Source: Roseiarcus sp963780825 (GTDB lineage Bacteria > Pseudomonadota > Alphaproteobacteria > Rhizobiales > Beijerinckiaceae). From it: a stretch of DNA of 64,000 nucleotides. Under the pieces are notes generated by a model. It was not told the DNA's origin and ran no database searches. It was given only the letters and a program-made list of their open reading frames with translations. Each line of letters begins with the position of its first letter. Position 1 is the stretch's first letter. The position numbers were made by a program, and so were the translations under genes. Shown here piece by piece: positions 1 to 8,755 of the stretch. The stretch spans positions 124,001 through 188,000 of the forward strand of contig CAWADL010000006.1 of the NCBI GenBank assembly GCA_963780825.1, given 5' to 3'.

Positions 1-84
1 ACCTCCCCCACAAGGGGGGAGGGGACAGCAAGCGGGCGCGCGAGACGCCCTGGCTCCCAGCGGCGTTGGTTGTTTGATCCCGCT

Positions 85-1371
85 TCAGGGTCGCGGCTCC
101 TCGATCAGGATTTCGAGGCGCCGGTTGACGGCGGCGAGCGGATGGCCGGGATCGTGCAACGCACGATCGGCGTAGCCCTCGACGCGCGTGAAACGCGAAG
201 CGGGCACGCCGCCGCGGGTCAGCATATAGTAGGCCATCTGAGCCCGATCCGACGACAATCGCCAATTGTCATAGGCGCCGTTCTTGTACGGACGCGCGTC
301 AGTGTAGCCGCGAACAATGATATGGCCCTGGCGCTGTTTGACGATCTTGGCGATCGACTCCATCGCGTGCACGATCTCCGCACGCGGCTCGGCCGAGCCG
401 ACGGTAAACATCGAGAAGTCTAGCTTGTCGGTGAGGCTGATAAGCAGGCCGTCCTTTGTCTGCCGCGCCTCGACGTCAGGCCCGGGACCTGAGTTCATCG
501 CAGCAGCGACCTTCTCCTTCAGCTCTTTGTCGAGCTTGCCGATGTCCGCGGCGGCTTTTGGGCTATCGCCCTTGGCGACTTCAGACTGCGCGCCAGCGTC
601 GGTGGCGCCGTTGGTTGGGCTTGCGGTCGGTTTTGTTTCCTCGTTCGGCTTCTTGCCCACCGGCGTCGCATTTGGCGTCGGTTTCTCGTGCGGCTTTTCA
701 TCCGGACCGGTCTTGCCGGGTTCGACGTCGGTCGGCGGCTTTTGGCGCGCGTCGGAATCGAAGGCGACCGGATCGTCCGGCGATCCCGGACCCACTGGCT
801 TGAAGGGATCGCGGAACGAATCGATGCTGAGCGCGCCGGCCATGCGTTGCGGATCGGCGTCGCCCTTTTCGGGCGAGGCGCCAGGCGAAACATCGCCGGC
901 CGCCCCGGCGATCTTGTCGAGCGCCTCGTATGGCGCGGCAAACAGCTGCGTCTCGGCCGCCCTGGCCTTCGCGTCGGCCTTCTCGGTTTCGACCTTTGAC
1001 CCCTGGTTCTTCAATTCCGCCTTGCTCTCAACCGGCGAGGGGGAGCCTTTCGCGTCTTTCTGTACTTCGGCCGGCGGCGCGTTGGTTTTGTCGGACTTGT
1101 CCTCCTTGCCGTCGGTTGGCGCCGAGGTGGCGCCGTGCACGCCCTTCTTGGACTTGGAGGGATTTTCGAGCTTCACCGGGTTGAAGTAGCGCGCGATGAC
1201 GGTCTTGGTCTCTTTGTCGCTGGCGTTGATGATCCAGAGCACGAGAAAGAACGCCATCATCGCGGTCATGAAGTCGGCGAACGCTATTTTCCAGGCGCCG
1301 CCGTGGTGACCGCCGCCGGAGATCACCTTCTTCTTGATGATGATGATATCGCCGTGCCCGTGTTCTGACAT
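85..1371 (-). CDS. motB: Flagellar motor stator protein MotB
   Basis: Stator subunit that anchors the proton-conducting MotA/MotB complex to peptidoglycan. A single N-terminal membrane helix (about residues 28-50) contains FADFMTAMMAFFLVLW, with the proton-binding aspartate near residue 33. A very long Pro/Lys/Glu-rich linker follows (about 60-300), then an OmpA-like peptidoglycan-binding domain (about 310-425) with the motif GYTDARPYKNGAYDNWRLS. At 428 aa it is longer than enterobacterial MotB (about 308 aa), and the excess lies in the linker, as in other rhizobia. It is the last gene of the minus-strand run fliF, fliH-like, motB and begins 4 bp after the upstream gene ends. motA is not in the window. 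Confidence 0.93.
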   Translation of the reverse strand: MSEHGHGDIIIIKKKVISGGGHHGGAWKIAFADFMTAMMAFFLVLWIINASDKETKTVIARYFNPVKLENPSKSKKGVHGATSAPTDGKEDKSDKTNAPPAEVQKDAKGSPSPVESKAELKNQGSKVETEKADAKARAAETQLFAAPYEALDKIAGAAGDVSPGASPEKGDADPQRMAGALSIDSFRDPFKPVGPGSPDDPVAFDSDARQKPPTDVEPGKTGPDEKPHEKPTPNATPVGKKPNEETKPTASPTNGATDAGAQSEVAKGDSPKAAADIGKLDKELKEKVAAAMNSGPGPDVEARQTKDGLLISLTDKLDFSMFTVGSAEPRAEIVHAMESIAKIVKQRQGHIIVRGYTDARPYKNGAYDNWRLSSDRAQMAYYMLTRGGVPASRFTRVEGYADRALHDPGHPLAAVNRRLEILIEEPRP

Positions 1372-1375
1372 CGGC

Positions 1376-2152
1376 TCAGCCGTTCTCGATCAGATCGTCA
1401 ATCAGGCGCGTCCAGGCGCCGAGCTCGGAGCGGATCTCCGTCGCATTGGCGGCAACCGAAATCTCGATGCCGGCCTCCTCGATGTACTCGACCTCGACCG
1501 CAAGCTTTTCGACCTTCGGCTTCAGCTGGTTGAGCAGTTGTTCCGGACCTGTGATCTTCAACAGCTTGACGTCGCCGCCGCGCGTCAGGCGAGCGACGTT
1601 CTCGACGAGCTCGTCGACGATCTGTTTGGCGACCTCATCGACAAGCAGCAACTTCAGCACGCGCGAGGCGGCTTGCGCGATTCGCTGTTCGATCTCGGAG
1701 AAGGCGTTCTCGATGGTCTCGGAAAGACGCGCGTATTCGTTCATCTGGAAGTCGAGCTTCTCGATGACGGCGCGCTTCTGCGTTTCCGCGCGCTCGAGCG
1801 CACGGTCGGTGGCGGCCTCGGACTTCGCGGTGTCCAACCCCTCCTGAACGCCGCGATGGTAGGCTTTGGCGAGCTCCGCCTCCATGTCGATCTCGGGTTG
1901 GGGCTGGGCGGCTGGGCGCGGCAGGGCAGGGGCAACGCGGCGCGGCGCGAATGAGGCGTCCAGCGGGCGCACGAGCGGCGCCGCCTCCGGCGAACGCCGC
2001 GAGAGTGCGGCGACGAGCCCCGACTTGCGGAACTCGGGCTCCGGATCATCGTTGGCGACGTTGGCGCGCCTCGGCGGAAAAGCGGGCGGTTCAGCCGACG
2101 CGTTTTCCGCGTTCTTGCGTTGCAGATATTCGGCGATCGGGGTGGCTCTCAT
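1376..2152 (-). CDS. FliH-like flagellar export apparatus protein
   Basis: A 258-aa cytoplasmic protein with no signal peptide or membrane segment. The first 90 residues are proline-rich and low in complexity. Residues about 95-175 are charged and likely coiled coil. The C-terminal part (about 175-255) alternates helices and strands with an acidic end, as in the FliH/YscL family that binds the export ATPase FliI. Its start overlaps the fliF stop (ATGA) and its stop lies 4 bp before motB, so it is translationally coupled inside a flagellar operon. The FliH call rests on architecture and position; no diagnostic motif was seen. Confidence 0.6.
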   Translation of the reverse strand: MRATPIAEYLQRKNAENASAEPPAFPPRRANVANDDPEPEFRKSGLVAALSRRSPEAAPLVRPLDASFAPRRVAPALPRPAAQPQPEIDMEAELAKAYHRGVQEGLDTAKSEAATDRALERAETQKRAVIEKLDFQMNEYARLSETIENAFSEIEQRIAQAASRVLKLLLVDEVAKQIVDELVENVARLTRGGDVKLLKITGPEQLLNQLKPKVEKLAVEVEYIEEAGIEISVAANATEIRSELGAWTRLIDDLIENG

Positions 2153-3837
2153 GCGCTAGCGCCCTCCTTGATCCATCGCTTGAGGACACGCGCGGCGTGT
2201 TCCTCATCGAAGTCGACGAGCTTTTGCAGCTTCTGTTTGACGCCGTTCTCGCGTCGCTCTTTCAACGCCTCTAGGAACGCGTCGTCGGGATCGCTGGCGG
2301 TCAGCAGGCGGTTGCCTTCCTCGCCCATGCCGCCGAGAGCGGACACCTCCGGCGACGAGTCGCCGAAAGCGTTTCGCATTTCGAAGTCCGGCGGCCCGAG
2401 CGCCGGCGGCGGGGCCGGGGGCGGGGCCTCGGCGGCGCTCGCCAGCAAAGCCTGGGTCAGCGGCCGCACGGCAAATACGATGATCATTCCGCCGACAGCG
2501 AGCACAGCGACCGCGCTCAGAATGGTCCCGAGCTGTCTTTCGACGATCTCGAGGATCGAGGGGCCGGCGACAGGCTCCATGGTCTTCGAGGCGTCGGCGA
2601 AATCGACGACGGAGATCTTGATCGTGTCGCCGCGGGCACGGTCGAGCCCGGCGGCCTCGCCGGCGAGTTGTTCGATGTCCTTGACCGCCTTGTCGACCTC
2701 CGCGCCGCTCGGTTTATCTCCAGGCGCCGTCGCGAGCGCGGCGCGGTTGATGAGGATGGCGACGGAGAGGCCCTTGACGGTGAACCCTTGGCTGACGACG
2801 GTGACGGATTTCGAGGACACCTCGTAGTTGGTGAGCTCCTCTTTCTTGTCCGTATTGTCGTTCGATTGTTTGCTGGTGTCGGTGGTGGTCGGAGTTTTGG
2901 GAATGTTGGCTTGTACGCTTGTCGGCGCCGCGCCTGCGGTGTTTTGCGAGTTCTGCTTTTCCTTGGTGACGCGGACGCTTCGCTGAGCGCTCTTGTCGGG
3001 GTCGTAGACGGTTTCGTTGGTCTGCGTCTTGTCCGCGTTCAGACGTGCGGCGACGCTGACCTGAAAGTTTGTCGGGCTGAGATACGGGGCCAGCGTGCGG
3101 GTGATCGAATCACGCACGTCGCGCGAGACACTCTTTTGCAGCGCGAGCAGATTTTCGGGCGCGTCATCGAGCGCGTCGGAGCCGCTGGCGAGCAATTGCC
3201 CGTCGACGTCGAGCACGGTGACCGCTTCCGGCTTCATGCCGGGAACCGCAGAGGCGACAAGCCTGCGAATCGCCTGGCCCGCCGCATGCGAATCGAGGCC
3301 CTCTTCGCGAATGATGACCGAGGCGGACGGCGGCTGTCTTTCTCTACGAAATGAGCCTTCGTCGCCGAGCACGACATGCACGCGCGCCGCTTTCACGCCG
3401 CGCATCATCTGGATGGTGCGCGCCAGCTCCCCCTCCAGCGCGCGCACGCGGGTGACTTCCTGCATGAACGAGGTCAGGCCGAGCGAGCCGAGCTTGTCGT
3501 AGAGCTCGTCGCCGACATTGCCGCTGTGCGGCAGACCTTTCTGCGCGAGAATCATGCGCGCCTGCGCGGTCTGTCCGACCGCTGTCAGCACAGCCGTTCC
3601 ATCCGAACTGACGTCGAAAGAGATGCCCGCGTCTTGCAGGGCGGCGCCGATGCCGATGACATCGTCGCGGTCGAGGCCGGAATAGAGCGTCTCGTGCGTC
3701 GGGCGGCTTAACCACCAGCCGGCAAAGCCGGTAAACACGAACACGAGGGCGCCGATCAGCGCGAGCGCCGTCAGTCGCTTGGCGCCCAGGGCCATGAGAT
3801 TGGCCGCTACCCGCCTGGCTTGCGCCAACGCGTTCAT
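2149..3837 (-). CDS. fliF: Flagellar MS-ring protein FliF
   Basis: Forms the membrane-embedded MS ring on which the basal body and export gate assemble. A first transmembrane helix lies near residues 22-44. The YscJ/FliF ring domain follows, with LYSGLDRDD, GLPHSGNVGDELYDKLGS and ARVHVVLGDE. After a low-complexity Thr/Asn/Lys section comes a second helix near residue 440 (LGTILSAVAVLAVGGMIIVF) and an acidic C-terminal tail for FliG binding. I chose the ATG at 3837 rather than one 16 codons upstream because FliF proteins normally begin close to the first helix. First gene of the run with the FliH-like gene and motB. Confidence 0.95.
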   Translation of the reverse strand: MNALAQARRVAANLMALGAKRLTALALIGALVFVFTGFAGWWLSRPTHETLYSGLDRDDVIGIGAALQDAGISFDVSSDGTAVLTAVGQTAQARMILAQKGLPHSGNVGDELYDKLGSLGLTSFMQEVTRVRALEGELARTIQMMRGVKAARVHVVLGDEGSFRRERQPPSASVIIREEGLDSHAAGQAIRRLVASAVPGMKPEAVTVLDVDGQLLASGSDALDDAPENLLALQKSVSRDVRDSITRTLAPYLSPTNFQVSVAARLNADKTQTNETVYDPDKSAQRSVRVTKEKQNSQNTAGAAPTSVQANIPKTPTTTDTSKQSNDNTDKKEELTNYEVSSKSVTVVSQGFTVKGLSVAILINRAALATAPGDKPSGAEVDKAVKDIEQLAGEAAGLDRARGDTIKISVVDFADASKTMEPVAGPSILEIVERQLGTILSAVAVLAVGGMIIVFAVRPLTQALLASAAEAPPPAPPPALGPPDFEMRNAFGDSSPEVSALGGMGEEGNRLLTASDPDDAFLEALKERRENGVKQKLQKLVDFDEEHAARVLKRWIKEGASA

Positions 3838-4158
3838 TGTTTCACCCGCCCATATATGAGGGTACACCTCGTCTTCTGCGGTCAAGCTTGCGCGGACGTT
3901 GTGGGTCTCGTGGGGGAACGCCTCCCGCGATCGGGCCGGGAAATTACTTACGGCGAACGCCGGGTAAACCTAATTTTAAGTGGATTTGATCATGGTGATT
4001 AGCAAGCTTCCCCGGTGTGGCTCCTGAGTCGATCACCGAAGGCGTACACGGCGAATAGGCCCGCGTAGCGAGGGTCTAGGGCATAAGGCCGCTTCGTCGT
4101 TTCGGTGTAAATCCGAAATGTAAATCGCCATGTGGATCAATCGGACGGGAGCATCCCA
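3838..4158. promoter_or_regulatory. Divergent fliF / flagellin upstream region
   Basis: A 321-bp gene-free stretch between divergent fliF and the flagellin gene; it must hold promoters for both. No clear sigma-70 or sigma-54 promoter could be assigned by eye. Close to the flagellin start is an inverted repeat, TTTCGG (4100-4105) and CCGAAA (4113-4118) around a 7-nt loop, which could be a leader stem-loop or an operator. Its function is unknown. Confidence 0.4.
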
Positions 4159-5076
4159 GTGAATTCAATTCTTAACAACTCAGCGGCCTTGTCGGCCCTG
4201 CAGTCCCTCAACATGACCCAGCAGTCGCTGGCGACGATCCAGAACCAGGTCTCGACGGGCCTCTCCGTCGCCAACGCCTCGGATAACGCCGCCTACTGGT
4301 CGATCGCCACCCAGCTGACCTCGGACAGCGGCATGGTGACCGCCTCCAACTCCGCGCTGTCGCAGAGCCAGGCCGTGCTCGATCAGGGCAACACCGCGAT
4401 CAGCTCGATCATCACGACGATTAACCAGATCCAGCAGGCGCTGACGGAAGCCACCAACCCGGGCGCGGCGCTGACCAACATCAACACCACGCTCGCCGCT
4501 TATGGGCAGCAGCTGACGGACGCCATCACCGGCGCTTCGTTCAACGGCATCAACATCACCGACGGCTCCTCGATCGGCGGTTCGAACACCAGCGTCAGCT
4601 TCGTCTCGGGCTTCAATGCGACCACCAACAACGTAACATCGATCGGCATGGGCTTGACGTCGGTCTACACCGCCGCCGCTGGCGGCGCCGGCACAGGCAT
4701 ATTGGGTACGGCCACCGGCACGACGGCGATCGCCGGCACCTACGACCTGACTTTGCTCGGCAGCACGGCTTCGGGCGGCACCACGATCACCGCAGCGAAT
4801 GCGGGTGACGTGCTCACCGCCGTCGTTTCGGCGTTGAATTCGGTCACCAACTACGCCGCGCAGATCGGCGCGACTCAGGATCGTATGTCGTCGATCGCCA
4901 ACCTGAACATGGCGCTGACCACCAACTACTCGAACGGCATCGAGGGTCTCGTCGACGCCGACATGAACGTCGCCTCCACCCGTCTGCAGGCTCTGCAGAC
5001 CCAGGAGCAGCTCGGCATTCAGGCGTTGTCGATCGCCAACCAGAACGCCCAGCTCATCATGAAGTTGTTCGGCTGA
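4159..5076 (+). CDS. Flagellin
   Basis: Filament subunit, 305 aa from the GTG start. The N-terminal D0/D1 region has NNSAALSALQSLNMTQQSL and ISTGL-like VSTGLSVANASDNAAYWSIA; the C-terminal D1/D0 region has DMNVASTRLQALQTQEQLG and ends NQNAQLIMKLFG. The central part is short and Gly/Thr/Ala-rich, so the outer variable domain is reduced. An upstream ATG at 4132 would add nine non-flagellin residues; the GTG at 4159 follows a GACGGGAG ribosome-binding site and gives the usual flagellin N-terminus. It is monocistronic, next to other flagellar genes and two FtcR-type regulators. Confidence 0.95.
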   Translation: MNSILNNSAALSALQSLNMTQQSLATIQNQVSTGLSVANASDNAAYWSIATQLTSDSGMVTASNSALSQSQAVLDQGNTAISSIITTINQIQQALTEATNPGAALTNINTTLAAYGQQLTDAITGASFNGINITDGSSIGGSNTSVSFVSGFNATTNNVTSIGMGLTSVYTAAAGGAGTGILGTATGTTAIAGTYDLTLLGSTASGGTTITAANAGDVLTAVVSALNSVTNYAAQIGATQDRMSSIANLNMALTTNYSNGIEGLVDADMNVASTRLQALQTQEQLGIQALSIANQNAQLIMKLFG

Positions 5077-5103
5077 GAAGTACCCGGGGCAGATCTCCGG
5101 CCG

Positions 5104-5215
5104 CCTGTAGCCGCGGACTCCGGTCCGCGGCGGGTCAAGAGATCGCGCCTTGCCAAGAAAGAGCCGATCTCGGGGAAACCGCGGACTGGAGTCCGCGGCG
5201 ACAGGCGCCGGGTTT
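5104..5215. repeat. Inverted-repeat element, family A, copy 1
   Basis: About 112 bp bounded by CCTGTAGCCGCGGAC and GTCCGCGGCGACAGG, each arm containing its own CCGCGG-centred palindrome. Two more copies are at 20264-20364 and 48279-48376. The core between the arms reads as the reverse complement of the core at 20264-20364, so the two lie in opposite orientation. It sits just downstream of flagellin. It is probably a REP/BIME-like mobile palindrome, with no coding capacity. Confidence 0.8.
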
Positions 5216-5226
5216 TTCAAACACAC

Positions 5227-5260
5227 AAAAAAGGCCGAGCGCTCGCGCGCTCAGCCTTTA
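5227..5260 (-). terminator. Rho-independent terminator of ftcR1, possibly bidirectional
   Basis: On the minus strand the stem AAGGCTGAGCGC / GCGCTCGGCCTT is followed by a run of six T. It lies about 30 bp past the ftcR1 stop at 5289. On the plus strand the same stem is followed by only TTT, so it may weakly terminate flagellin transcripts too. Confidence 0.7.
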
Positions 5261-5288
5261 AAATCCAGGAAGAAGGAGCGGACGGGTT

Positions 5289-5972
5289 TCAGTCCTCGCC
5301 GTTCGAACGTTTCAGGCAATAGCCAAGAAAGCGTTTCGAGTCGATCGGGTCGTAGCCGAGCCGATGCTTCAGCTTCTTGCGCAATTTGCTGATATGGCTC
5401 TCGACCACGTTCTCGTCGACGCCTTCGTCGAAGATGCCATAGACGGAGTTGAAGATCTGCGTCTTCGAAAGTCGACGGCCGCGGTTCTTCACCAGGCATT
5501 CGAGAATGCGCCGCTCGCGTCGCGGCAGCGGAAGCGGTACGCCCCTGACCTCGGTCTCGCGTCCATCGAAATAGACGGTGAGATCCGCGATCGAGATGTC
5601 TTTGGTCTCCGTCATCGCGCGACGGGAGATCGCGCCGACCCGGGCCAGGATTTCGCGGACATGAACGGGCTTGCGGACGACGTCGTCGACGCCTGCAGCG
5701 AAAAGTCCGAGCGTGTCGTCGAGAGAAGGTCGCTCGCGTAGGCAGAGCACCGGCGCCTTGGAGCGCTCGCGGATCATGCGGGGAAAGTGGTCGCGACCCT
5801 GACAATCACCAATCAGGAACGCCTCGACCGCCTCGACATCGCCGTCACTGGCCTTCTGTATCCAATCGCCGAATTCGAGTGGATCGATGCCCGTGGTCGT
5901 GACGCCCTCGCGGTCAAAGCCGGTAGCGTAACCGCCCGCCACGATGTTCCGATCGTCCACAATGATGTACAT
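5289..5972 (-). CDS. ftcR: Flagellar transcriptional regulator FtcR/Rem type (copy 1)
   Basis: A 227-aa OmpR-like regulator. The N-terminal receiver-like domain (1-120) begins MYIIVDDRNIVAGGYATGF and contains FAAGVDDVVRKPVHVREIL. The C-terminal winged-helix DNA-binding domain (130-220) has PLPRRERRILECLVKNRG, VESHISKLRKKLKHRLG and ends with KRFLGYCL. In Brucella (FtcR) and Sinorhizobium (Rem) this family activates flagellar genes, which fits the neighbouring flagellin and fliF operon. The start is preceded by GGGGAT. A near-identical, frameshifted paralogue lies directly upstream at 6457-7139. Confidence 0.92.
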   Translation of the reverse strand: MYIIVDDRNIVAGGYATGFDREGVTTTGIDPLEFGDWIQKASDGDVEAVEAFLIGDCQGRDHFPRMIRERSKAPVLCLRERPSLDDTLGLFAAGVDDVVRKPVHVREILARVGAISRRAMTETKDISIADLTVYFDGRETEVRGVPLPLPRRERRILECLVKNRGRRLSKTQIFNSVYGIFDEGVDENVVESHISKLRKKLKHRLGYDPIDSKRFLGYCLKRSNGED

Positions 5973-6156
5973 TTTATCCCCGTTTGAGTGTGACGCCTCA
6001 ACTTCGCTCCGTTAACAATGAGCACGCTATTCTGACCCTTGCTCGATCCTTCGAGGCGCATCGCCTGGTTGGAAGTCTCGGGCTAACCCGTTTATTTCTG
6101 CGGTGTTCTTCGTCTTTGGGCGACGCTCTGTCGTTGGGTCACGATTAGGTCGGCAT

Positions 6157-6174
6157 GGTTAACAAAATGATAAA
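6157..6174 (-). promoter_or_regulatory. Conserved 18-bp element upstream of ftcR1
   Basis: GGTTAACAAAATGATAAA, about 185 bp upstream of the ftcR1 start. It matches 17 of 18 positions with 7336-7353, at the equivalent distance (about 197 bp) from ftcR2. TTAA-N7-ATAA resembles a degenerate CtrA-type site (TTAA-N7-TTAA), but the identity of any binding protein is inference. Confidence 0.45.
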
Positions 6175-6371
6175 CAATACACGTGCGCCGATTGCGTTTG
6201 ACGATAACGTGTGCGTCGCAGCGCGCCAGCGTTAACGATATGTCAATCTTGTCTGTAGCTTACGCGCGTCACGATTAACTGTGACAAATTTGCAAGATCG
6301 CGACGAATGAAGACACAGCCGGTTTGCGCGCGCCCGAATTGGATCTTCGCTAAGAATTCAGAGGAACCTGA

Positions 6372-6433
6372 GGAGCGTCGGCGTCCACGCCGACGTCGTG
6401 CGGCTGCCACGTCGGTTGGGACGCCGACGCTCC
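6372..6433. repeat. Inverted-repeat element, family B, copy 1
   Basis: Arms GGAGCGTCGGCGTCCACGCC and the imperfect complement ending GACGCCGACGCTCC surround a short core. The same arm sequences form the element at 22785-22849, and a degenerate version lies at 46378-46416. It lies just past the end of the second ftcR gene. It could also act as a transcript-end hairpin, but no T-run follows. Confidence 0.75.
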
Positions 6434-6456
6434 GACAAACAAACAAGCGGAGCCCG

Positions 6457-7139
6457 TCAGTCCTCGCACTTATGCTGACGCAGGCGATAGCCGAGGAAGC
6501 GCTTCGAATCGATCGGGTCGTAGCCGAGCCGATGCTTTAGCTTCTTGCGCAATTTGCTGATGTGGCTCTCGACGACGTTCTCGTCGACGTCCTCATCAAA
6601 GATGCCGTAGACGGCGTTGAAGATCTGCGACTTCGCCAGCCGCCGGCCGCGGTTCTTCACCAGAATTCGAGGATGCGCCGTTCGCGGCGCGGCAGCGGCA
6701 GCGGTTCGCCGTTCACCTCGACCTCGCGCCCGTCGAAATAGACCGTGAGATCGCCGACCGAGACGTCCTTCGCCTCGCTGATCGAGCGGCGCGCGATGGC
6801 GCCGACTCGCGCCAGGATTTCGCGCACATGCACCGGCTTGCGCACCACATCGTCGACGCCGGCGGCGAACAGCACAAGCGTATCGTCGAGCGAGGGCCGC
6901 TCGCGCAAGCAAAGCACCGGCGCCTTGGAGCGCTCGCGGATCAGTTTCGGAAAATGCTCGCGGCCCTGGCAGTCGCCGATCAGGAAAGCCTCGACCGCCT
7001 CGACATCGCTTTCGCTGGCCTTTTGCAGCCACTCGCCGAATTCGACGGGATCGATGCCGGTCGTTGTGACGCCCTCGCGGTCGAACCCGGTGGCGTAGCC
7101 GCCGGTTACGATGTTTCGGTCATCCACGATGATATACAT
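6457..7139 (-). pseudogene. Second FtcR/Rem-type regulator, frameshifted
   Basis: A tandem paralogue of the regulator at 5289-5972, about 85% identical by eye over the first 158 residues, with the same MYIIVDDRNIV start and the same GGGGATGAA leader. Near 6663 one base is missing relative to copy 1 (CACCAGAATTCGAG against CACCAGGCATTCGAG). The reading frame stops at 6657, while the winged-helix half (VKNRGRRLAKSQIFNAVYG to the end) stays intact in another frame. With one base restored the protein would be 227 aa. It may be a decaying duplicate or a sequencing error; the many other single-base shifts in this window favour error. Confidence 0.75.
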
Positions 7140-7569
7140 TTCATCCCCGCCTTATTGATCCGGCCTCGACATGGCTTGGTTGACGAAGGGCGCCTGACGG
7201 AGTGGGCGGAGGGTCTGCCAAACGCTGAAGACAGGCGTTGAAGACTTCAGGCCAACCTCCGGATTTCTCGACGAACTTTGCCTCGCAGCGCCCTTAGACA
7301 ACCCAGGGTTGTGTACTCCTGAATAAGCGCGCTGTGGTTAAGAAAATGATAAATTGTGGGCATGGGCCCATTTCGTTCGAAAATGTGAAGCCGCTGTACA
7401 ATTCGTTAGCGTTAACGGGTCTTAAACTCTGTGTGCTGCTTAACGTTGGGCGCCATTGGCGTTCGCAAGCGCGCTCGCGGCGGGCCTCAGTTTCGGCCCA
7501 TTTACGGGGCATCGGACGCGGAACGCCCCAAAATCCTTGGTTTTTCGCGCCCGCGAGGTTCGCCAGCCC
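7140..7569. other. Gene-free region between ftcR2 and tolQ
   Basis: 430 bp between divergent ftcR2 and tolQ. It holds GGTTAAGAAAATGATAAA (7336-7353), the counterpart of the element at 6157-6174, and a GTTAGCGTTAACGGG stretch near 7403. No convincing ORF lies here; the open frames read as shadows. Promoters of both flanking genes must lie here. Confidence 0.55.
7336..7353 (-). promoter_or_regulatory. Conserved 18-bp element upstream of ftcR2
   Basis: GGTTAAGAAAATGATAAA, one mismatch from the element at 6157-6174 and at a similar distance from its gene start. Conservation beyond the coding sequence suggests either that the duplication included the promoter or that a shared regulator maintains the site. 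Confidence 0.45.
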
Positions 7570-8275
7570 ATGCCCGACGCCGCCCCGGACACGACGCTCA
7601 TCCAGATGTTCTTGACCGCGCATATCGTGGTCAAGATCGTCATGCTCGGGCTTGCTCGGCGCCTCGTTCTGGGGATGGGTGATCATCGTCGACAAGGCGA
7701 TTCTTTTCCGCCGCTTTCGCGCCGATCTTGATAGCTTCGAGCAAACGTTCTGGTCCGGCCAGAGCCTCGAAGAGCTTTATTCCTCGCTGTTGCAGAAGCC
7801 GGTCAGCGGCGCGGCGGCTTTGTTCGTGGCGGCGATGCGCGAATGGAAGCGCTCGTTCCAGAACACCTCCGGCTTCGTTCCGCGGCCTGCACGCGCGCAT
7901 AGACAAGGTGCTCGACGTTTCGATCGCGCGCGAAGTCGAGCGGCTCGAATCAAACCTGCTGTTTCTGGCGACCGTCGCTTCGGCGGGCCCGTTCGTCGGG
8001 CTGTTCGGCACGGTTTGGGGCATCATGACCGCGTTCCGCTCGATCGCGGCCTCGAAGAACACTTCGCTGGCGGTTGTCGCGCCCGGCATCGCCGAGGCGC
8101 TGCTGGCGACCGCCATCGGCCTGTTTGCCGCGATCCCCGCGCTGATCGCCTACAACAAGCTGCAGGGCGACGTCGCGCGCGCGCAGGCGAAGCTCGAGAG
8201 CTTCGCTGACGAATTCTCCTCGATCCTGTCGCGCCAGATCGACCAGCATTTTCCCGGCGACAAGGCGGCCTAGAG
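7570..8275 (+). CDS. tolQ: Tol-Pal system proton channel TolQ (two apparent frameshifts)
   Basis: MotA/TolQ/ExbB-type inner-membrane protein that drives the Tol-Pal envelope system. Three frames must be joined: the start MPDAAPDTTLIQMFLTAHI at 7570, then SFWGWVIIVDKAILFRRF, then RGLHARIDKVLDVSIAREVE to the end. Shifts lie near 7652 and 7877, each equal to one extra base. The family motif LFLATVASAGPFVGLFGTVW and the third membrane helix (GIAEALLATAIGLFAAIPA) are intact. The product would be about 235 aa, normal for TolQ. It is the first gene of tolQ-tolR-tolA-(tolA-like)-tolB and ends about 10 bp before tolR. Confidence 0.9.
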
Positions 8276-8284
8276 GACAAGGAC

Positions 8285-8733
8285 ATGGGCGCTTCGGTCG
8301 GAGGCTCGCGCAAGAGCGGACGCGGACGGCGCGGCGTGCCGCGCTACGGCGCGATGGCCGACATCAACATGACGCCGTTCATCGACGTGATGCTGGTGCT
8401 GCTGATCATCTTCATGGTCGCCGCGCCCTTGCTGACCAACGGCGTGACCGTCGACCTGCCGAAGGCGGCGGCCGGCGCGCTCAACATCGATCAGAAGCCG
8501 GTGGCGATCTCGATCGACGAGAAGGGCCAGATCTATCTGATGGACCAACCCCGTCGCCGACGGCGACGTGATCGACAAAATGCGCGCGCTCGCAACCGAC
8601 GGCCCCGACACGCCGTATCTATCTGCGCGCATCAAAGACGGTGCCTTACGGCCGGGTCGCGGAACTCATGGGTCAGGTGACATCGGCCGGCTACAAGAAA
8701 GTCGCGCTCGTCACCGAGCCCCCGGCCAAGTGA
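8285..8733 (+). CDS. tolR: Tol-Pal system protein TolR (two apparent frameshifts)
   Basis: ExbD/TolR family partner of TolQ. Intact start: a basic segment, then MADINMTPFIDVMLVLLIIF, whose conserved aspartate in the membrane helix takes part in proton use. Reading must change frame near 8548 (to PVADGDVIDKMRALATDG) and near 8617 (to IYLRASKTVPYGRVAELMG), each as one extra base, ending KKVALVTEPPAK at 8733. The restored protein is about 148 aa, normal for TolR. It lies between tolQ and tolA. Confidence 0.88.
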
Positions 8734-8755
8734 ACACGCGCGAGGGGACGGCGCG

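Larger units (their letters stand above)
5973..6456. other. Gene-free region upstream of ftcR1
   Basis: 484 bp holding the ftcR1 promoter region, an inverted repeat (6372-6433) and the element GGTTAACAAAATGATAAA at 6157-6174, which recurs at 7336-7353 upstream of ftcR2. Several GTTAAC words (around 6012, 6158 and 6231) are present. No coding sequence was seen. Confidence 0.6.

Noticed and set aside
1..24. CCTCCCC-loop-GGGGAGG hairpin at the window edge
   Set aside because: Could be the motB terminator, but no T-run follows on either strand and the window cuts the context.
2120..3354. Plus-strand frames opposite fliF
   Set aside because: Shadow frames; fliF is complete on the minus strand.
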